64,000 bases of DNA from Pseudomonas rhizoryzae (GCF_005250615.1 NZ_SULM01000011.1:62001-126000), one strand, 5' to 3'; positions 17,507-26,661 are shown, counted from the stretch's first letter. Numbers and translations: made by a program. The notes: a model not told the origin generated them from the sequence alone.

Positions 17507-18886
17507 TCAGGTGGCGTCGGCGTGGCTGACCGCGCCTTTGATCAGTACGGCCAAGGCCGCCAGCGCGGCGGGCAGCAGCAGCGCGGTGAGCACCTGGGTG
17601 AAGGTCCAGCCCAGGCCCAGCAGGGTCGCGCCCATCCAGGCACCGGTGATGGCGCCGAAGCGGCCGATGCCAAGCATCCAGGACACGCCAGTGGCGCGGC
17701 CGTGGGTCGGGTAGTAACGCGCCGCCAGCGACGGCATGGCCGACTGGGCGCCGTTGATGCACATGCCGGCCACCAGCACCAGGGTAGCCACCAGGGCGAC
17801 CTGGCCCAGGCTCTGGCCGACGCAGTAGGCGAACACCCCGGCCAGGGCATAGAACAGGCCGATGACCTTGTGCGGATTGAACCTGTCCATGGCCCAGCCG
17901 ACGAAGACCGCGCTGAGCACCCCGCCGAACTGGAACAGCGCACCGATCAGGGCGGCCTGCTCCAGGCTGGCCCCGGCGTCGCGCATCAGGGTCGGCAGCC
18001 AGCTGGTGAGCAGATAGACGATCACCAGGCCCATGAAATAGGTCAGCCACAGCAGCAAGGTGCCGGCGCTGTAGCTGCGATTGAAGATCACCGCGAGGAC
18101 GTTGCCGGCCTTGACGGTTTTCTGCTCCGGCACCACGAAATGCCGCGCCTCGGCGGCCTCGCGACCGATGGGCGCCAATACCCGGCGGATACGCTCGGCG
18201 CTCTTGCCGTGCACCACCAGATAGCGCGCCGACTCGGGTAGCCAGAGCAGCAGGACCACCGCCAGGGCCAGCGGCAGCACCCCGCCCAGCACCAGCAGGC
18301 TGTGCCAGCCGTAGGCCGGAATCATCCAGGCCGAGACGAAACCGCCACCGGCCATGCCCAGGTTGAAGCCACAGAACATGCTGGTCACCAGCAGCGACTT
18401 GAGCCGTTCGGGGGTGTATTCCGAGAGCAGCGTGGTGGCGTTGGGCATGGCGGCGCCGAGGCCCAGGCCAGTGAGGAATCTCAGGATCACCAGTTGTTCG
18501 AGGTTGGCGCTGAAGGCCGACAGCAGGCTGAAGCCGCCGAAGATGAAGGTGGCCACCACCAGCACGCCCTTGCGGCCGAAGCGGTCGGCCAGCGGTCCGG
18601 AGCCGAGGGCGCCAAAGACCATGCCGCCCAGGGCGGCGCTCATCACCGGGCCCAGGCTGGCGCGTGGCACCCCCCAGTCCACCGACAGCGCCGGGGCGAT
18701 GAAGCCCATGGCGGCGGTATCCAGGCCGTCGAGGAAGACGATGAGGAAGCACAGGGCGACGATGCGCCACTGATAGGCCGAGAGGGCCTGGCGATTGATG
18801 AACTGCTGGACGTCCAGGGTACCGGCCACGGCCGTGGCGGGACTGCCGGCCAGGGACATGGCGGCGGAATCGAGAATTTGGGTCAT
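17507..18886 (-). CDS. pcaK: PcaK-type aromatic acid:H+ symporter (MFS)
   Basis: A 459-residue MFS transporter of the AAHS family that imports 4-hydroxybenzoate and protocatechuate. It carries the PcaK hallmark DGLDTAAMGFIAPAL in helix 1, GPLADRFGRKGVL in loop 2-3, MPNATTLLSEYTPER, and ends AVSHADAT. From memory this is very close to Pseudomonas putida PcaK over its whole length. Two PcaR-type operators lie 79-110 bp upstream. An AACAACAA motif lies 13 bases before the ATG where a ribosome-binding site would be, suggesting Hfq/Crc control. It follows the salicylate operon but has its own promoter. Confidence 0.93.
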   Translation of the reverse strand: MTQILDSAAMSLAGSPATAVAGTLDVQQFINRQALSAYQWRIVALCFLIVFLDGLDTAAMGFIAPALSVDWGVPRASLGPVMSAALGGMVFGALGSGPLADRFGRKGVLVVATFIFGGFSLLSAFSANLEQLVILRFLTGLGLGAAMPNATTLLSEYTPERLKSLLVTSMFCGFNLGMAGGGFVSAWMIPAYGWHSLLVLGGVLPLALAVVLLLWLPESARYLVVHGKSAERIRRVLAPIGREAAEARHFVVPEQKTVKAGNVLAVIFNRSYSAGTLLLWLTYFMGLVIVYLLTSWLPTLMRDAGASLEQAALIGALFQFGGVLSAVFVGWAMDRFNPHKVIGLFYALAGVFAYCVGQSLGQVALVATLVLVAGMCINGAQSAMPSLAARYYPTHGRATGVSWMLGIGRFGAITGAWMGATLLGLGWTFTQVLTALLLPAALAALAVLIKGAVSHADAT

Positions 18887-18899
18887 GGCGAGGCGCTCA

Positions 18900-18907
18900 T
18901 TGTTGTT
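18900..18907 (-). promoter_or_regulatory. Hfq/Crc CA motif before pcaK
   Basis: AACAACAA on the transcribed strand, 13 bases upstream of the pcaK ATG. It matches the AAnAAnAA catabolite-activity motif bound by Hfq/Crc in pseudomonads. No good Shine-Dalgarno sequence is visible here, so occupancy would block ribosome entry. Confidence 0.6.
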
Positions 18908-18964
18908 ATGGCGTCATCAGACGACGCTCGCCAGACCTTAAGCTCAGCCCCAACTCCCTGACAA

Positions 18965-18996
18965 TTCGATTATCGGCTGGCTGATCGATAATCGAC
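18965..18996 (-). promoter_or_regulatory. PcaR-type operator pair upstream of pcaK
   Basis: TTCGATTATCGG (18965-18976) and TCGATAATCGAC (18985-18996) are inverted copies with centres about 20 bp apart. This matches the spacing at pcaI and pcaR. Confidence 0.75.
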
Positions 18997-19020
18997 CGCT
19001 TTTACCCTGACCGGTCAGTC

Positions 19021-20295
19021 TCACGCAGGTTGCAACGTCCAGCCCAGCGAGCGCCTCGCCGCCCGCACGTCGTCCAGCAGGTCGTGCTGCCACAACCAGT
19101 CGAAACGCCTGGCCAGGGTCTGGCCCAGTAGCGCCTCATCCCTGCCGATTGCCCGGTCGCGATACTCATAGAGTTCGCCGGCCTCCCAGGAGGTGCGCTG
19201 GGTGCGGCAGGCCCGCGGCAGGCGCCAGCGCTGGTAAGCCTGGAGCACCGGCTCGAGGTTGCCCCGCGTCAGTTGCGGATCGACCAGCAGTTCACGCAGG
19301 AACCAGGCATCTTCCAGGCCCTGGCCGGCGCCAGCGCCCTGGTGCGGCAGCATGGCGTGGGCGGCGTCGCCGAGCAGCGCGGCGCGGCCGTGCACGTAAT
19401 AGGGCAATTCCTCGAGGTCGTGCAGCGCCCAGAGCGTCGGCGCGTCGATGGCGTCCACCAGGGTCCGCGCCGCCAGGCCCCAGTCGGCGAAGGCCGCGCC
19501 CACCTCGGCGCGACTGGCGTTGCGCACCCAAGGCTGGTCCGCCGGCCAGACCGCCGTGCGCGGCTGGGCGGTGAGGAAGGCGACGATATTGATGATCCGC
19601 CCCTGCTTGATGGGGAAGGTGAGGATATGGCCGTCCTGGGCCAGGTACATCTGCGGCACGTCGAGCAGGTGCTGGTCGAGTCCGGCGGCGCGAAAGCGCT
19701 CGCGCAGCAACTCGCGCTCCACCAGGCCGCGATAGGCGACGCTGCCGGTGAAGCGCGGTCCCGGATCGCTCAGGCCGTGGCCGGCCAGCACCGGCGCGCG
19801 CAGGCCGGACTTGATACCGTCGGCGGCCAGCACCAGGTCGCAAGCATGGGTGGTGCCATCGGTGAAGCTAAGGGTGGCGCCGCTGGCGTCCTGCTGCAGG
19901 CCGCAGGCACGCTTGCCGAACACGGCCATACCCTCGGGCAGCCGGCGCGCCAGGGCATCGAGGAAGTCGGCGCGGTGGATGGAGGACTGGCCGACGCCCG
20001 GTGCCAGGGTGGCGCCCAGGTAGCCGGCATCGCTGCCGCGGCGCCACTCGAACCAGACGTCCTGCCAGGGGTCGGGGGTGCGATCGGCCAGGGCCTGGTA
20101 GGGCTCGGCCATGCCCAGCCCGGCCAGGGCGCGCACGGCATTGGCGCCGAAGGACACCCCGGCGCCGATCTCGCCGAAGGCCGGGGCGGATTCGAACAGG
20201 GTGACCTTGAGGTGCGGCGCATCCTTCAGGCCGAGGGCCAGGCCGACGCCGGCGATGCCACCACCGACGATGGCGACGTTGAGGGGAGCGTTCAT
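19021..20295 (-). CDS. Salicylate hydroxylase (NahG/SalA-type FAD monooxygenase)
   Basis: A 424-residue flavoprotein monooxygenase that should convert salicylate to catechol and CO2 with NAD(P)H and oxygen. The N-terminal FAD motif is VGGGIAGVGLALGL, the middle motif LVLAADGIKS, and the third GDAAHAMLPHQGAGAGQG. Segments such as DVWFEWRRGSDAGYLGAT, GVGQSSIHRADFLDAL and FDWLWQHDL match plasmid NahG closely as I recall it. GAGGA precedes the start. It lies 26 bases after the hydrolase gene in one operon with the porin. 3-Hydroxybenzoate and 6-hydroxynicotinate hydroxylases are related, but the NahG match is better. Confidence 0.88.
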   Translation of the reverse strand: MNAPLNVAIVGGGIAGVGLALGLKDAPHLKVTLFESAPAFGEIGAGVSFGANAVRALAGLGMAEPYQALADRTPDPWQDVWFEWRRGSDAGYLGATLAPGVGQSSIHRADFLDALARRLPEGMAVFGKRACGLQQDASGATLSFTDGTTHACDLVLAADGIKSGLRAPVLAGHGLSDPGPRFTGSVAYRGLVERELLRERFRAAGLDQHLLDVPQMYLAQDGHILTFPIKQGRIINIVAFLTAQPRTAVWPADQPWVRNASRAEVGAAFADWGLAARTLVDAIDAPTLWALHDLEELPYYVHGRAALLGDAAHAMLPHQGAGAGQGLEDAWFLRELLVDPQLTRGNLEPVLQAYQRWRLPRACRTQRTSWEAGELYEYRDRAIGRDEALLGQTLARRFDWLWQHDLLDDVRAARRSLGWTLQPA

Positions 20296-20321
20296 GGGGT
20301 TTCCTCGCGCAGGGCCTGCCG

Positions 20322-21047
20322 CTAGTCGCGGCCGGCCAGGTGGATGGCTTCGGCCAGGGCGTTGGGCCGGGTGAAGAGCACCTCATGGCTGCCGGCCAGG
20401 GATACCAGGCGATAGCCGCCCAGACGCTCGCTCAGGCGCGGGTGCCAGCCGTACTGGCCGGGTGGCAGGGCTACGTCGTCGTGGGCGTAGAGCCAGCTGC
20501 GCGGGATGGGCAGGCTGTCGAAGGTCTTCAGCGGCACGGCGTCGAAGTGGCTGCGCGCCGGGGTCGGGGTGAGGTACTCGGCATAGACCGCCTGGGCCTG
20601 CTCCAGGCTGGCGTCGCCGATGAAGGCATCGCGGAACACCGGGAAGGGCAGCATGATGCCGCCATCGGGTTGTTCCAGTTGGCGCCAGAGGGCCTGGTAG
20701 TGCGGCGGCACCAGGTCGAACAGCGCCTCGCCGTCGCGCAGCACGAAGGCGTTGTGGAATACCAGGCGCTTGAGCCGCGCGGTCTCGATCTCGGCCAGGC
20801 GCTGCAGCACGGTGCCGCCCCAGCTGTGGCCGAGGGCGACCACGTCGTGCAGGTCGTGGCGGCGCACGTAGTCGACCAGGGAATCCACGCAGTCGGCATG
20901 GCTGGCCGCCAGATCCGCGCCGTGACCGTGGCCGGCCAGGGTCGGGGCATGCACCTCGGCACCCTGGGCACGCAGGGCCTGGGCGACGCCGTCCCAGGCA
21001 CGACCGTCGTGCCAGGAACCATGGATCAGCAGGTAGGTAGTGGTCAT
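20322..21047 (-). CDS. Alpha/beta hydrolase, probable salicylate-ester hydrolase
   Basis: A 241-residue alpha/beta hydrolase starting MTTTYLLIHGSWHDGRAWD. The nucleophile elbow is GHSWGG, and the catalytic His is probably in LAGSHEVLFTRP. The small size and lid-free fold resemble plant methyl-salicylate esterases and hydroxynitrile lyases. It sits between a FadL porin and a salicylate hydroxylase, the arrangement of porin, esterase and hydroxylase in Acinetobacter sal genes, so cleavage of a salicylate ester is inferred. A strong GGAGGA site lies just before the start. Confidence 0.75.
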   Translation of the reverse strand: MTTTYLLIHGSWHDGRAWDGVAQALRAQGAEVHAPTLAGHGHGADLAASHADCVDSLVDYVRRHDLHDVVALGHSWGGTVLQRLAEIETARLKRLVFHNAFVLRDGEALFDLVPPHYQALWRQLEQPDGGIMLPFPVFRDAFIGDASLEQAQAVYAEYLTPTPARSHFDAVPLKTFDSLPIPRSWLYAHDDVALPPGQYGWHPRLSERLGGYRLVSLAGSHEVLFTRPNALAEAIHLAGRD

Positions 21048-21059
21048 GGGGTCGTCCTC

Positions 21060-22253
21060 CTAGAAGCGGTAGCCAATGCCGAGATTGAGATAGTTGACGT
21101 CGGTGCCGACGGTGACGCCCTGGCTGGCGCCGCTGCCTTTGAGGCGGTCGTTGACTGCATAGAGGTAGCTGCCGGTGACCTCCCAGCCGTTGCCCAGCCG
21201 GTAGGTGGCGCCGAGGCTGTAGTGGTCGTACTGGGCCAGCGGCGCCAGGGTGGCGAAGGTGGCTTCGCTGCTGGGGATGAAGTGGTTGGAGAAGGAGGCG
21301 CCGGCGCGCAGCGTCCACTGCTCGTTCAGCTCGTAACTGGCGCCCAGGCGCAGGAGTTTCTGGTCACGCCAGCCGAAGCCGGGTCCGTCGCTGGCGCCCA
21401 GGGGGCCACCTTCGGTCAGGCGATTGCCATAGGCATGCTCGCCGGACCAGTCGATCCATAGGGCGTCGGCGGCCAGGGTCAGTTGCGGCGTGGCCTTGAA
21501 CGCCAGGCCGACGCCGGCCTGCTGCGGCAGATTCAGGCGGCCGTCCGGCAACAGTCCGCGATAGCGCTCCAGCCGCTGGAACCACAGCGGGCTGGCGTAG
21601 CTGACGCCCAGGCTCAGGCGTTCGCTCAGGGCGCCCTGGTAGCCCAGGGCGAAGCCGCCGCCATAGGCCTTATCGGACCCCGGACTGGCGAAGCCGAAGC
21701 CTTCCAGCCCGGCGATCTCCAGGCGCTGGTAGGCCAGCCGCGGCGAGAAGCCGACATAGTGACCGGGAGCCAGGCGCCAGGTGACGGTAGGTGCCAGCAC
21801 CACCTGCTGCAGGCTGGACTTGAGGTCGTGGCTGCCGAACACCGGTTCGCCGTAGTCCAGGGCGATGCCCTGGCCGAACACCGAGAGACCGGCGCTCATG
21901 TTCTCGTTGATGACCCGGTTGAAGCCGCCGGTGGGGACGGCGACCACGGCGTTGTCGGCGTAATGGTTGCTGCCGACCTCGGTACGGATCGGCGCCCGCA
22001 ACAGGGTCAGGTCGGCGTCGAAGCGATTGCCCAGCAGGGCCATGCCGGCCGGGTTGTTGGCGGAGGCGGCGGCATCCTGCGGCAGGGCGATGGAGACCCC
22101 AGCCATACCCATGGCCTTGGCGCCATAGGCTGGTAGTTGGACGCCGTTGTTGGCCTGGGCCGGCCAGCTGGCCAGCCCGGCGCCCAGGCCCAGCAGCAGG
22201 GAGGACGCGAGGGGCAGGACCGCGCCGGTGGAGAGCGAGACTGTCTTGGACAT
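21060..22253 (-). CDS. OmpP1/FadL-family porin for hydrophobic aromatics
   Basis: A 397-residue outer-membrane channel. From the chosen start MSKTVSLSTGAV, a signal peptide ends near PAQA. The mature N-terminus NNGVQLPAYGAKAMGMAG with SANNPAGMALL is the FadL hatch region. The rest alternates barrel strands and ends GIGYRF. FadL relatives (XylN, TbuX, SalD) carry aromatic hydrocarbons or esters. It is the first gene of the porin-hydrolase-hydroxylase operon, 12 bases ahead of the hydrolase. An AACAACAA motif lies 15 bases before its ATG. Confidence 0.88.
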   Translation of the reverse strand: MSKTVSLSTGAVLPLASSLLLGLGAGLASWPAQANNGVQLPAYGAKAMGMAGVSIALPQDAAASANNPAGMALLGNRFDADLTLLRAPIRTEVGSNHYADNAVVAVPTGGFNRVINENMSAGLSVFGQGIALDYGEPVFGSHDLKSSLQQVVLAPTVTWRLAPGHYVGFSPRLAYQRLEIAGLEGFGFASPGSDKAYGGGFALGYQGALSERLSLGVSYASPLWFQRLERYRGLLPDGRLNLPQQAGVGLAFKATPQLTLAADALWIDWSGEHAYGNRLTEGGPLGASDGPGFGWRDQKLLRLGASYELNEQWTLRAGASFSNHFIPSSEATFATLAPLAQYDHYSLGATYRLGNGWEVTGSYLYAVNDRLKGSGASQGVTVGTDVNYLNLGIGYRF

Positions 22254-22268
22254 GGCGGTGCGCTCGAG

Positions 22269-22276
22269 TTGTTGTT
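22269..22276 (-). promoter_or_regulatory. Hfq/Crc CA motif before the FadL porin
   Basis: AACAACAA (extended to ACAACAACAA) on the transcribed strand, 15 bases before the porin ATG, at the ribosome-binding position. This would bring the whole salicylate operon under catabolite repression. Confidence 0.6.
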
Positions 22277-22388
22277 GTAGGAGCGTTGTCGCTTGGCGGG
22301 ACGCCCTTGCGTCCCTGGTGTCCATGCTCGTCTTCCGCCACCGCTGCCACTATCCCGCCACTGCCGGGGACTATCCGCCGACTGCTGT

Positions 22389-23345
22389 CTAGCTCGCGCG
22401 TCCGCGCCAGGTAGCCGACGGCGACTCGCCGAAGCGCGCCTTGTATTGCTGGGCGAAACGCCCCAGATGCAGGAAGCCATGAGCCAGGGCCACCTCGGTC
22501 ACACTGCGGGCCGCGGCGCGCGGATCGAGCAGTGTCGCCCGGGCCCGCTCCAGCCGGCGGCGGCGGACGAATTCCAGGGGTGCGCAGCCGACCTCCCGCT
22601 GGAACAGGCCGAACAGGGCGCGTTCGCTGAGGTGCACCTGGGCGGCCAACTGGCGCGGACTGAGCTCTTCCCCCAGGTGCGCCTCCAGGTAGTCGAGCAA
22701 CTGGGTGAAACGGCCAGAGGATTCGGGCCGGTCTGCCTGAGGCTTTAAATTGCTCGGCAGTTGCAGCAGCAACTTGGCCACCAGGAGCTGCAGATAGGGT
22801 TCGTGGAGGCCATTGGGCAGGCTCTCCTCGGCTTCATGGCAGATCAGCGCCAGCAGATCGAGGATGTCGCCGGAGGGTCGCTGCGCCACGGGCCGGACGA
22901 AACGGATGCCCTCGGCCGGCAGCGTCCAACCCTGGGCCTGGCAGACCCGCGCCAGCAGGGGCGCGGGTAGCTTGACGATGAATTTCTCGCAATCGTCGGA
23001 ATAGACCAGGTCCACCGGCTCGCTGGGATTGAGCAGCATCAGCTCACCGGGCCCATAGCAGCGCGCCTCCTCGCGACCCTGCCAGAGGCAGCGACCACGC
23101 AAGAGGATCTGCAGGTGGTAGAGGTCGTCCAGCGCCGGCGCCAGGATGCGCACCTGGCCGGCATAGTGCAGCCGGCACAGGTCGAGGGCGGCGAAGCTGC
23201 GATGGGCGAGACTGGCCCGGGCGGCCCTGTCGCGGCCGATCTGCAGGCGATGACTGCCCAGATGACGACCGACGTATTCCGAGACCTGGCCGGGGGCGCA
23301 GGCGGCGAAGACCTGGCTGCGTTCGCTCAGCAAGACCCTGTCCAT
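22389..23345 (-). CDS. AraC/XylS-family transcriptional regulator
   Basis: A 318-residue regulator starting MDRVLLSERSQVF, chosen because an AGGAG site lies 8 bases upstream; longer in-frame extensions look non-coding. The N-terminal half is an AraC_binding_2-type effector domain (CRLHYAGQVRILAPALDD). The C-terminal AraC double helix-turn-helix begins TQLLDYLEAHLGEELSPRQL and ends GRFAQQYKARFGESP. It precedes the salicylate operon on the same strand by 135 bases and is its likely activator, with salicylate or an ester as effector. It belongs to the XylS/BenR group rather than the LysR type (NahR, SalR). Confidence 0.85.
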   Translation of the reverse strand: MDRVLLSERSQVFAACAPGQVSEYVGRHLGSHRLQIGRDRAARASLAHRSFAALDLCRLHYAGQVRILAPALDDLYHLQILLRGRCLWQGREEARCYGPGELMLLNPSEPVDLVYSDDCEKFIVKLPAPLLARVCQAQGWTLPAEGIRFVRPVAQRPSGDILDLLALICHEAEESLPNGLHEPYLQLLVAKLLLQLPSNLKPQADRPESSGRFTQLLDYLEAHLGEELSPRQLAAQVHLSERALFGLFQREVGCAPLEFVRRRRLERARATLLDPRAAARSVTEVALAHGFLHLGRFAQQYKARFGESPSATWRGRAS

Positions 23346-23363
23346 GGCGAGACTCCTGGCAGT

Positions 23364-23371
23364 TTGTTGTT
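23364..23371 (-). promoter_or_regulatory. Hfq/Crc CA motif before the AraC regulator
   Basis: AACAACAA on the transcribed strand, just upstream of the AGGAG ribosome-binding site of the AraC-family gene. Confidence 0.55.
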
Positions 23372-23647
23372 GTGCCGCCAGGATGCGCAGCCGCTCTAGC
23401 ACCTGTCCAATACCGGCAAGGTTGCCTATCCATACCCTCTGGGTATAGCGCTGCACCGCTGCAAAATCGGGATCGACGCCACGCCGCTGCTGAATAACCG
23501 TCCGCAATACCGACCACCGCCAGCCCAGTCGCTGACCAGTGGCCACTAGTACAAAAGCACTGGCTGTACACCCGTACTATTCGCCCTCGCCGAGCCGCTC
23601 CAGATACTTCCCGCGCTGGCTACCCGCCGGTCAGGAAAGGTCGAGGT

Positions 23648-23663
23648 GGCGACATTTGTCGCC
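23648..23663 (+). promoter_or_regulatory. Operator-like palindrome before the autotransporter
   Basis: GGCGACA and TGTCGCC are perfect 7-base arms separated by two bases. It is close enough to the start to lie in the 5' untranslated region, so it could be a protein-binding site or an RNA hairpin. No regulator is assigned. Confidence 0.4.
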
Positions 23664-23698
23664 GCCGCCCTGACACCCATGGAGTTTCTGGAGTCGCT

Positions 23699-26647
23699 AT
23701 GAAGCCCCTATTCAAACAATCCCCGCTCGCCTTCGCCATCTCCCTGGCGCTACTGCCAACGGCCCACGCGGCCGACTACGTACTGAGCACCGGTCAGCAG
23801 ACCTGGAGCAGTGATCAAACGGTCAATGGCGCGGTGGTGGTCAAGGCGAACCAAGGCGATACCGCCAGCCTCACCATCAACAACGGCGCGACCGTGACCA
23901 GCCAAGGTGGCCAGGTCAGCAGCGCTTCCAGCACCTCCGCCGCCAATGTCGGCCAAGGCAACATCCTGGTGGATGGCAGCGGCACCCGCTGGAACGCCGG
24001 GTCGGGGAATTCGATCCTGGTCGGCAGTAATGGCCGGGGGAAACTCACCATCAGCAATGGCGCCCAGGTGTCGGCGGGCACGCTACAGCTGAGTGACAAT
24101 GGCAGTACCGGCAACTCGTTTTCCCGCGCGGAACTGGTGGTGACCGGGCAGAACGCGCTACTGGACACGGCCAATCTCAGAGCCGGTGGCACCTTTCTCT
24201 ACGACTCGCGCATCACCGTCAACAACGGTGGCCGCATCAACAGCCAGCAGGTCGCCATCGATTCGGTCACCCAGCTCTCCGGCAACGGCAGCCGCTGGGA
24301 CAACAGCGGGGCTTTCACCACCAAGAACGATCTCAGCCTGAGTGACGGCGCGGTGCTGACCACCAACACCCTGGCGCTGGGCTCGGCGCACAACGACCGC
24401 AATACCCAGGTGACAGTCTCGGGCCAGGGCACGCAGTTGACCGTGGCCCAGGGCTTGACCCTCGGCACCACCAGCTCCAGCACCGTGCTGACGCTGGCCA
24501 ACGGCGCCCAGCTGAGCGCCGGCAACGGCCTGACCCTCGGCACCCTAACCGGCGTCAACACCGCCGCGAGCGGCGCCCTGAGCATCGGTGGTGGCGTGAC
24601 GGTGGACGATGGCAGCAGCGACTACGATTCCGTCACCGCCGGTACGGCCCAGGCCGCCGGGCAACTGAACCCTCAGACCGCCGTCCGCTTCGGTGCCGGC
24701 CGCGGCACCCTGGCCTTCAACCATACCGACAGCGGCCTGCAATTCGGTAACAGCGTGAGCGGCCAGGGGCGGATCTACGCCTTCGCCGGGGACACCACCC
24801 TGAGTGGCGATCTCTCCGGCTTTTCCGGCTCCGTCGTGGTCCGCGGCGGTCGCCTGGTGCTGGCCGGCGACGTCGACCAGGTCAACCTGGGCGGCGCTTC
24901 CAGCTTTTCCCAGAGCTATTCGCGGCTGAACGTCGGCAACGGCACCCTGGTGGTCAACGGCACCGTCGGTCGTACGCAATTCGACACCTACACCAACAGC
25001 GCCCAGGTGCTGGCCGGGGGTGTGCTGGCCGGCAACGGCCAGGTGGGCAGCACCACGGTAGCCTCCGGCGGCACCCTCTCGCCCGGCGAGGGCGCCATCG
25101 GCACCCTGAGCATCCAGGGCAATCTGGACATGGCCGCCGGCTCGCGCTACGCCGCGGACATCGCCGGCAACGGCAGTGCCGATCGTCTCAACGTCAGCGG
25201 CACTGCTACCCTGCGCGGTACCCAGATCGCGGTGACCGCCCTGGACCCGGCGCAGAGCTACCAGAGCGGCCAGAGCTATACCCTGCTGCGCGCCCAGGGC
25301 GGGCTGGTCGATGGCGCCGCCCAGGGTACCGCCTACGCCCAGGCGGTGAGCAACTCGGCCTTCCTCGACGTGAGCCTGCAGCGCACGGCCACCGACCTCA
25401 ACCTGACCATCGCGCAAAAGAACACCACGCCCACCAATCCCGGCAATCCGTCGAATCCGGGTAATCCCGGTAATCCCTCCAACCCTGGCAATCCGGGCAT
25501 CGGCACTCCGACCAATCCGGGTATCTTCCAGACCGTGATGGAAACCGCCAACCAGTGGAACACCGCAGGCGCCCTCGGCGCGCTGGCCCAGAGCGGCGAG
25601 CCCCTGCGCCTCTACAACAACCTGTTGATCCTGGATGCCGCCAGCGCCCGCAACGCCGCCGACCAATTGTCTGGCGACTACCAGGCCAGCACCTCGACCG
25701 CCCTGATCGCCAATAGCCAGGTGGTGTCCGGGGTGCTCGGCAATCGCCTGCGTAGCCTGCTGGACCTGGGCTCACTGCGCATGCCGGCCATGGCGCTCAG
25801 CTTCCAGCCCAGCGCCGCCCCCGCGGAAAATGGCGCCTGGGTCCAGCCCTTCGGTAACTGGACCCGCCTGGGCGGCCAGAACGGCGCCGGCGGACTGCGG
25901 CAGGACACCGGCGGTGTGCTGATCGGTGCCGATGGCAGCTTCACCGACGATTGGCGCGGCGGCGTCTATGCCGGCTACAGCCGCTCGAACTTCAATGCGG
26001 ACGATCGCGACGCCAGCGGCCACAGCGACAACTATCACCTCGGCCTCTATACCGGCGGCCAGATCGACGCCCTGCGCCTGAGCGCCGACCTGGGCTACAC
26101 CTGGCATCGCCTGGAGAGCGAGCGCGATGTCGCCTTCGCCAACTACAGCGATCGCCTGACCGGCAAGCGCGATGCCGGCTCGCTGCAAGCCGGCGGTGAG
26201 GCGGCCTACCGCATTCCCTTCGGTCAGGTGGTGCTGGAGCCTTTCGCCGGTCTTTCCTATGTGCGCTTCGACGCCGATGACCTGCACGAGAAAGGCGGGG
26301 CCGCCGCCCTGGACCTCTCCAGCGACAAGCAGGACACCCTCTTCTCGACCCTGGGCGCTCGGGTGACGGCCAACACGCGGGTGGCGAACCATGCGACCCA
26401 ACTCTATGGCTCGTTGGGCTGGCGCCGCGCCTATGGCGATCTGACCCCGCGCGATGTCCAATCCTTCGCCGGCGGTCCGAGCTTCGAGGTGCAGGGCGTA
26501 CCCCAGGCCCGCGACACCGCGGTGACCGAAGTCGGCGCGACGCTCAGGCTGAACCGCCTGACCGACGTCGGGCTGTCCTACCAGGGCCAGTTCGGCTCGG
26601 ACACCCGCTTCCACTCGGTGAATGCCGGGCTGACGGTGCGCTTCTAG
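23699..26647 (+). CDS. Type Va autotransporter with beta-helical passenger
   Basis: A 982-residue self-exporting surface protein. The signal peptide ends near residue 24 (LALLPTAHA). The passenger is rich in Gly, Ser, Asn and Thr with repeated beta-strand units (LTISNGAQVSAGTLQL, VDGSGTRWN), as in right-handed beta-helices. An Asn-Pro-Gly/Ser-rich linker covers residues 579-610. The C-terminal translocator barrel, about 730-982, contains WVQPFGNW and ends AGLTVRF. No serine-protease triad was recognised, so adhesion or aggregation is more likely than proteolysis. A CTGGAG site precedes the ATG. It is divergent from the AraC gene and convergent with pcaR. Confidence 0.9.
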   Translation: MKPLFKQSPLAFAISLALLPTAHAADYVLSTGQQTWSSDQTVNGAVVVKANQGDTASLTINNGATVTSQGGQVSSASSTSAANVGQGNILVDGSGTRWNAGSGNSILVGSNGRGKLTISNGAQVSAGTLQLSDNGSTGNSFSRAELVVTGQNALLDTANLRAGGTFLYDSRITVNNGGRINSQQVAIDSVTQLSGNGSRWDNSGAFTTKNDLSLSDGAVLTTNTLALGSAHNDRNTQVTVSGQGTQLTVAQGLTLGTTSSSTVLTLANGAQLSAGNGLTLGTLTGVNTAASGALSIGGGVTVDDGSSDYDSVTAGTAQAAGQLNPQTAVRFGAGRGTLAFNHTDSGLQFGNSVSGQGRIYAFAGDTTLSGDLSGFSGSVVVRGGRLVLAGDVDQVNLGGASSFSQSYSRLNVGNGTLVVNGTVGRTQFDTYTNSAQVLAGGVLAGNGQVGSTTVASGGTLSPGEGAIGTLSIQGNLDMAAGSRYAADIAGNGSADRLNVSGTATLRGTQIAVTALDPAQSYQSGQSYTLLRAQGGLVDGAAQGTAYAQAVSNSAFLDVSLQRTATDLNLTIAQKNTTPTNPGNPSNPGNPGNPSNPGNPGIGTPTNPGIFQTVMETANQWNTAGALGALAQSGEPLRLYNNLLILDAASARNAADQLSGDYQASTSTALIANSQVVSGVLGNRLRSLLDLGSLRMPAMALSFQPSAAPAENGAWVQPFGNWTRLGGQNGAGGLRQDTGGVLIGADGSFTDDWRGGVYAGYSRSNFNADDRDASGHSDNYHLGLYTGGQIDALRLSADLGYTWHRLESERDVAFANYSDRLTGKRDAGSLQAGGEAAYRIPFGQVVLEPFAGLSYVRFDADDLHEKGGAAALDLSSDKQDTLFSTLGARVTANTRVANHATQLYGSLGWRRAYGDLTPRDVQSFAGGPSFEVQGVPQARDTAVTEVGATLRLNRLTDVGLSYQGQFGSDTRFHSVNAGLTVRF
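25431..25520 (+). repeat. Asn-Pro-Gly-coding tandem repeat in the autotransporter
   Basis: Short in-frame repeats of AATCC(G/C)GG and relatives encode NPGNPSNPGNPGNPSNPG. The 9-base period is imperfect. It is a flexible linker between passenger and barrel whose length could vary between strains. Confidence 0.75.
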
Positions 26648-26661
26648 GCGAGAGGCGGCTA

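Larger units (their letters stand above)
23346..23698. other. 353-bp divergent region between AraC regulator and autotransporter
   Basis: No gene seen. It holds the CA motif of the regulator (23364-23371) and a perfect GGCGACA-TT-TGTCGCC inverted repeat (23648-23663) ending 35 bases before the autotransporter ATG. The latter looks like an operator. No clear -35/-10 pair was identified. Confidence 0.5.
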
